DNA from: Pontibacter pamirensis
Lineage (GTDB): Bacteria > Bacteroidota > Bacteroidia > Cytophagales > Hymenobacteraceae
DNA: 64,000 nucleotides
Reading direction: 5' to 3'
NCBI RefSeq assembly: GCF_010015475.1
Contig: NZ_SSNI01000002.1
Location: 124,001 to 188,000, forward strand
The position numbers were made by a program, and so were the translations under genes. Of the stretch, positions 63,705 to 64,000 are shown piece by piece (positions within the stretch are counted from its first letter, which is position 1; every line of letters begins with the position of its first letter). The notes beneath the pieces are model-generated. The model did not search any database. It worked only from the letters and a program-made list of their open reading frames with translations, and was not told the DNA's origin.

Positions 63705-64000
63705 TCAGTAGTTCCATGGATAGAGGTCAGGTTCTTTGGCGCCGCGTGACTTCATGCGTAGTGGGTGAACGGCTTCTGTTTCGTCAAAGTAAATAAAAGC
63801 ATCATAGCGTTCCGGGATAACGGTGGGCACATAGTTGCCAAACGCTTCATACTTTGGCTCATAAACTACTCCTATGGCTCTGTGCCCGATGCGCTGCTGT
63901 AGCTCCGGCACGTAGCGCATGTCACTGGAGATAATAATCTTATCGTCGGTGCTCATGCGGTGAAGCATGTCTTCCCAACTGCCTTCCACAGCTGGCGGCA
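63705..64000 (-). CDS. Erythromycin esterase family protein, C-terminal fragment
   Basis: The last ~98 codons; the gene enters from the right edge and reads PPAVEGSWEDMLHRMS at the border. HRAIGVVYEPKYEAFGNYVPTVIPERYDAFIYFDETEAVHPL (cited as the family core, given in parts: IGVVYEP, GNYVPTVIPERYDAF, FDETEAVHPL) is the end of the erythromycin-esterase (EreA/B-like) family, often fused to a phosphoribosyltransferase domain in Bacteroidota. The catalytic part lies outside the window. Most members have no shown role in resistance. Confidence 0.8.
   Translation of the reverse strand, partial: PPAVEGSWEDMLHRMSTDDKIIISSDMRYVPELQQRIGHRAIGVVYEPKYEAFGNYVPTVIPERYDAFIYFDETEAVHPLRMKSRGAKEPDLYPWNY

Noticed and set aside
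1..64000. CRISPR arrays, tRNA or rRNA genes, prophage genes
   Set aside because: No regularly spaced repeats, no cloverleaf-like sequences with a T-loop motif, and no phage structural genes were seen in the gaps.

Overview
The window is chromosomal DNA of a Bacteroidota bacterium, most likely a Cytophagia/Hymenobacteraceae-type organism (Pontibacter-like). This placement is inferred from gene content: an LpxC-FabZ fusion, the T9SS regulator PorX next to tsaE and alanine dehydrogenase, a giant hybrid two-component regulator, DUF1080 and cytochrome-c secreted proteins, and TAnnTTTG-type promoter boxes. No rRNA, tRNA, CRISPR array or complete IS element was seen.

Layout. (1) 1-9.4 kb, minus strand: a secreted carbohydrate-processing set (SGNH esterase start, DUF1080 protein, beta-propeller/cytochrome c protein, DUF1080+PA14-like protein), followed by a hybrid two-component system regulator that may control it. 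(2) 9.4-11.7 kb: a small accessory patch with an IS3-family transposase remnant and an orphan HD-PycTM protein (Pycsar-effector-like membrane protein). (3) 11.7-50.8 kb, all minus strand: a large Wzx/Wzy-type exopolysaccharide locus. In transcription order it holds Wza (49.3 kb), BY-kinase Wzc, UDP-HexNAc dehydrogenase and 4-epimerase, flippase Wzx, a deoxy-amino-sugar cassette (2,3-dehydratase, Gfo/Idh ketoreductase, aminotransferase), a duplicated acyltransferase+GT2 module around a MaoC hydratase, a NeuD/PglD-like acetyltransferase, polysaccharide deacetylases, four GT4 enzymes, four GNAT proteins, a Wzy-like polymerase, a PglC-like initiating transferase, a PglE-like aminotransferase, a CapD/PglF-like 4,6-dehydratase, and an MBOAT/SGNH O-acylation pair. 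Two MITE-like elements with TTA target duplications sit in its intergenic gaps, one exactly on a stop codon. (4) 51.3-52.6 kb, plus strand: a lipoprotein glycoside hydrolase. (5) 52.7-55.9 kb, minus: ald-tsaE-porX. (6) 56.1-61.6 kb, plus: an HD phosphohydrolase and the lipid A genes lpxD, lpxC-fabZ, lpxA, with an ABC ATPase coupled to lpxA. (7) 61.8-64 kb: yebC, a Ca2+/Na+ antiporter, and the end of an erythromycin-esterase-family gene.

How the genes work together. In the polysaccharide locus, PglF-, PglE- and PglD-like enzymes could make a diacetamido (bacillosamine-type) UDP sugar that the PglC-like enzyme loads on undecaprenyl phosphate. The GTs would extend it with HexNAc/HexNAcA and a dideoxy-amino sugar. 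Acyltransferases, GNATs, MBOAT and deacetylases would decorate it; Wzx, Wzy, Wzc and Wza would flip, polymerise and export it. Many genes overlap as ATGA or abut, so they are probably translated in coupled blocks, separated by 200-800 bp gaps that hold hairpins, MITEs or decayed sequence.

Most distinctive items: the orphan HD-PycTM gene, the deoxy-amino-sugar cassette, the duplicated acyltransferase/GT2 module with MaoC, and the MITE that re-creates a stop codon.
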